Origin: Desulfovibrio sp. UBA4079
Lineage (GTDB): Bacteria > Desulfobacterota > Desulfovibrionia > Desulfovibrionales > Desulfovibrionaceae
Reading direction: 5' to 3'
Length of the DNA stretch: 15,270 nucleotides
Assembly (NCBI GenBank): GCA_002382645.1
Contig: DFYP01000113.1
Span: 1 to 15,270, forward strand
In this document: piece by piece, positions 14,645-15,270 of the stretch
Position numbering within the stretch: position 1 is the first letter of the stretch
Layout: each line of letters begins with the position of its first letter
Made by a program: the position numbers and the translations under genes
The notes under the pieces: model-generated
The model's input: only the letters and a program-made list of their open reading frames with translations
Databases searched by the model: none
What the model was told of the DNA's origin: nothing

Positions 14645-15270
14645 ATGATCGAGGCCGCACAGCTTTCCTTTGCCTATGACCGGGACGCCCGCGCCCTGGA
14701 AACCATGGACTTCCGCATTCCGGCCGGGACCCTGGCCGTGGTGGCCGGGGCCAACGGCAGCGGCAAGTCCACGCTCCTGTCCCTGCTGGCCGGGCTGGAG
14801 ACGCCCAGCAGCGGAAGCCTGCGGCTGGGGGATTTCCTCCTGCCGGGCCAGGAGGCCGAGGCGCGCCGCATGGGCCGCCTGGTGGTCCAGGACGCGGACC
14901 TGCACATTCTGGGCGCCACCCTGGCCGAGGACCTGCTCCTGGGCCGGGAGGGCGGGGACCAGGCTGCGGCCCGGGGCATGGCCCAACGCTTCGGCCTGCT
15001 GGAGCACTGGGACAGCCCGGTGCAGACCCTGTCCTACGGCACCCGCCGCAAGCTCTGCCTGGCCGGGGCCCTGCTGGATGAACCCCGGCTGCTCCTGCTG
15101 GACGAGCCCTTCGCCGGGCTGGACTATCCCGGAATCCGGGAGATGCGCGGGATCCTGCGCGACAACCGGGGCCAGGGCCTGACCCAGGTGCTCAGCACCC
15201 ACGACCTGGACCCTGTGGCCGATTTGGCCGATTTGCTGCTTGTCTTGGAACGCGGCCGCCTGGTGCTCTG
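14645..15270 (+). CDS. ABC transporter ATPase, energy-coupling-factor (CbiO/BioM/EcfA) type, 3' end outside window
   Basis: At least 208 residues of an ABC ATP-binding subunit, open at the window edge. Walker A is GANGSGKST (about 36-44). The Q-loop is VVQDADLHILGATLAEDLLLG, whose form (VxQDxDxxI/L-xxTxxEDxxxG) is typical of ECF ATPases such as CbiO, BioM and EcfA. The signature is LSYGTRRKLCLAGALL, Walker B LLLLDEPFAGLD, and the switch histidine lies in STHDL. The ATG at 14645 follows GAGGAG (14634-14639). In ECF importers this subunit pairs with a transmembrane coupling protein and a substrate-binding S component for nickel, cobalt, biotin or other vitamins; none is in the window. The DUF4198 gene about 2 kb upstream makes nickel/cobalt attractive, but a terminator lies in between and biotin is equally possible. 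Tyr replaces the usual second Gly-side residue of LSGG. Confidence 0.88.
   Translation, partial: MIEAAQLSFAYDRDARALETMDFRIPAGTLAVVAGANGSGKSTLLSLLAGLETPSSGSLRLGDFLLPGQEAEARRMGRLVVQDADLHILGATLAEDLLLGREGGDQAAARGMAQRFGLLEHWDSPVQTLSYGTRRKLCLAGALLDEPRLLLLDEPFAGLDYPGIREMRGILRDNRGQGLTQVLSTHDLDPVADLADLLLVLERGRLVL

Overview
The window reads as a GC-rich chromosomal segment of an anaerobic, Gram-negative, Desulfovibrio-like deltaproteobacterium (Desulfobacterota). This is inferred from several features together: an NAD-linked two-subunit dihydroorotate dehydrogenase (PyrK/PyrD type 1B), a PurF that carries Fe-S ligands, an outer-membrane FadL-type porin, a bifunctional PBP1A with a large insert, nickel-associated proteins, and very strong G/C bias at third codon positions. 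No mobile element, prophage or CRISPR array is visible. Most of the window is ordinary core genome.

Layout. Positions 1-7730 (+) hold a tightly spaced run that is probably one operon: the 3' part of carB, purF, an arabinose-5-phosphate isomerase (kdsD/kpsF type), a YkgJ-like cysteine-cluster protein, penicillin-binding protein 1A and a PhzF-family isomerase. Gaps are 1 to 26 bases. The run thus joins pyrimidine/arginine and purine synthesis to lipopolysaccharide (Kdo) and peptidoglycan synthesis. Positions 7727-9784 (-) hold a long U32-family protein, probably an RlhA-like RNA hydroxylation factor. It shares a CTAG tetramer (both stop codons) with the PhzF gene. If its longest start is used, it also shares a CATG tetramer (both start codons) with pyrK. 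Positions 9783-11492 (+) hold pyrK-pyrD, the two subunits of dihydroorotate dehydrogenase B.

Positions 11545-11775 (+) are an RNA locus: tRNA-Ser(GGA), then 13 bases later the 4.5S signal recognition particle RNA, then a strong intrinsic terminator. Next come two convergent metal-related genes that share one bidirectional terminator. On the plus strand is a periplasmic DUF4198 protein whose predicted mature N-terminus is histidine. On the minus strand is a 94-residue protein with 31 histidines. It begins with a CxxCGC motif like that of the nickel-insertion GTPase HypB but has no GTPase domain. This pair is the most interesting part of the window and may be a small nickel-handling module. A 292-base regulatory gap follows, then a FadL/OmpP1-family outer-membrane protein with its own terminator. 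The window ends inside an ABC ATPase of the energy-coupling-factor (ECF) type, whose substrate cannot be told from what is present.

Functional calls rest on motifs and family knowledge. Promoter calls are weak because they rely on eye-matched hexamers.
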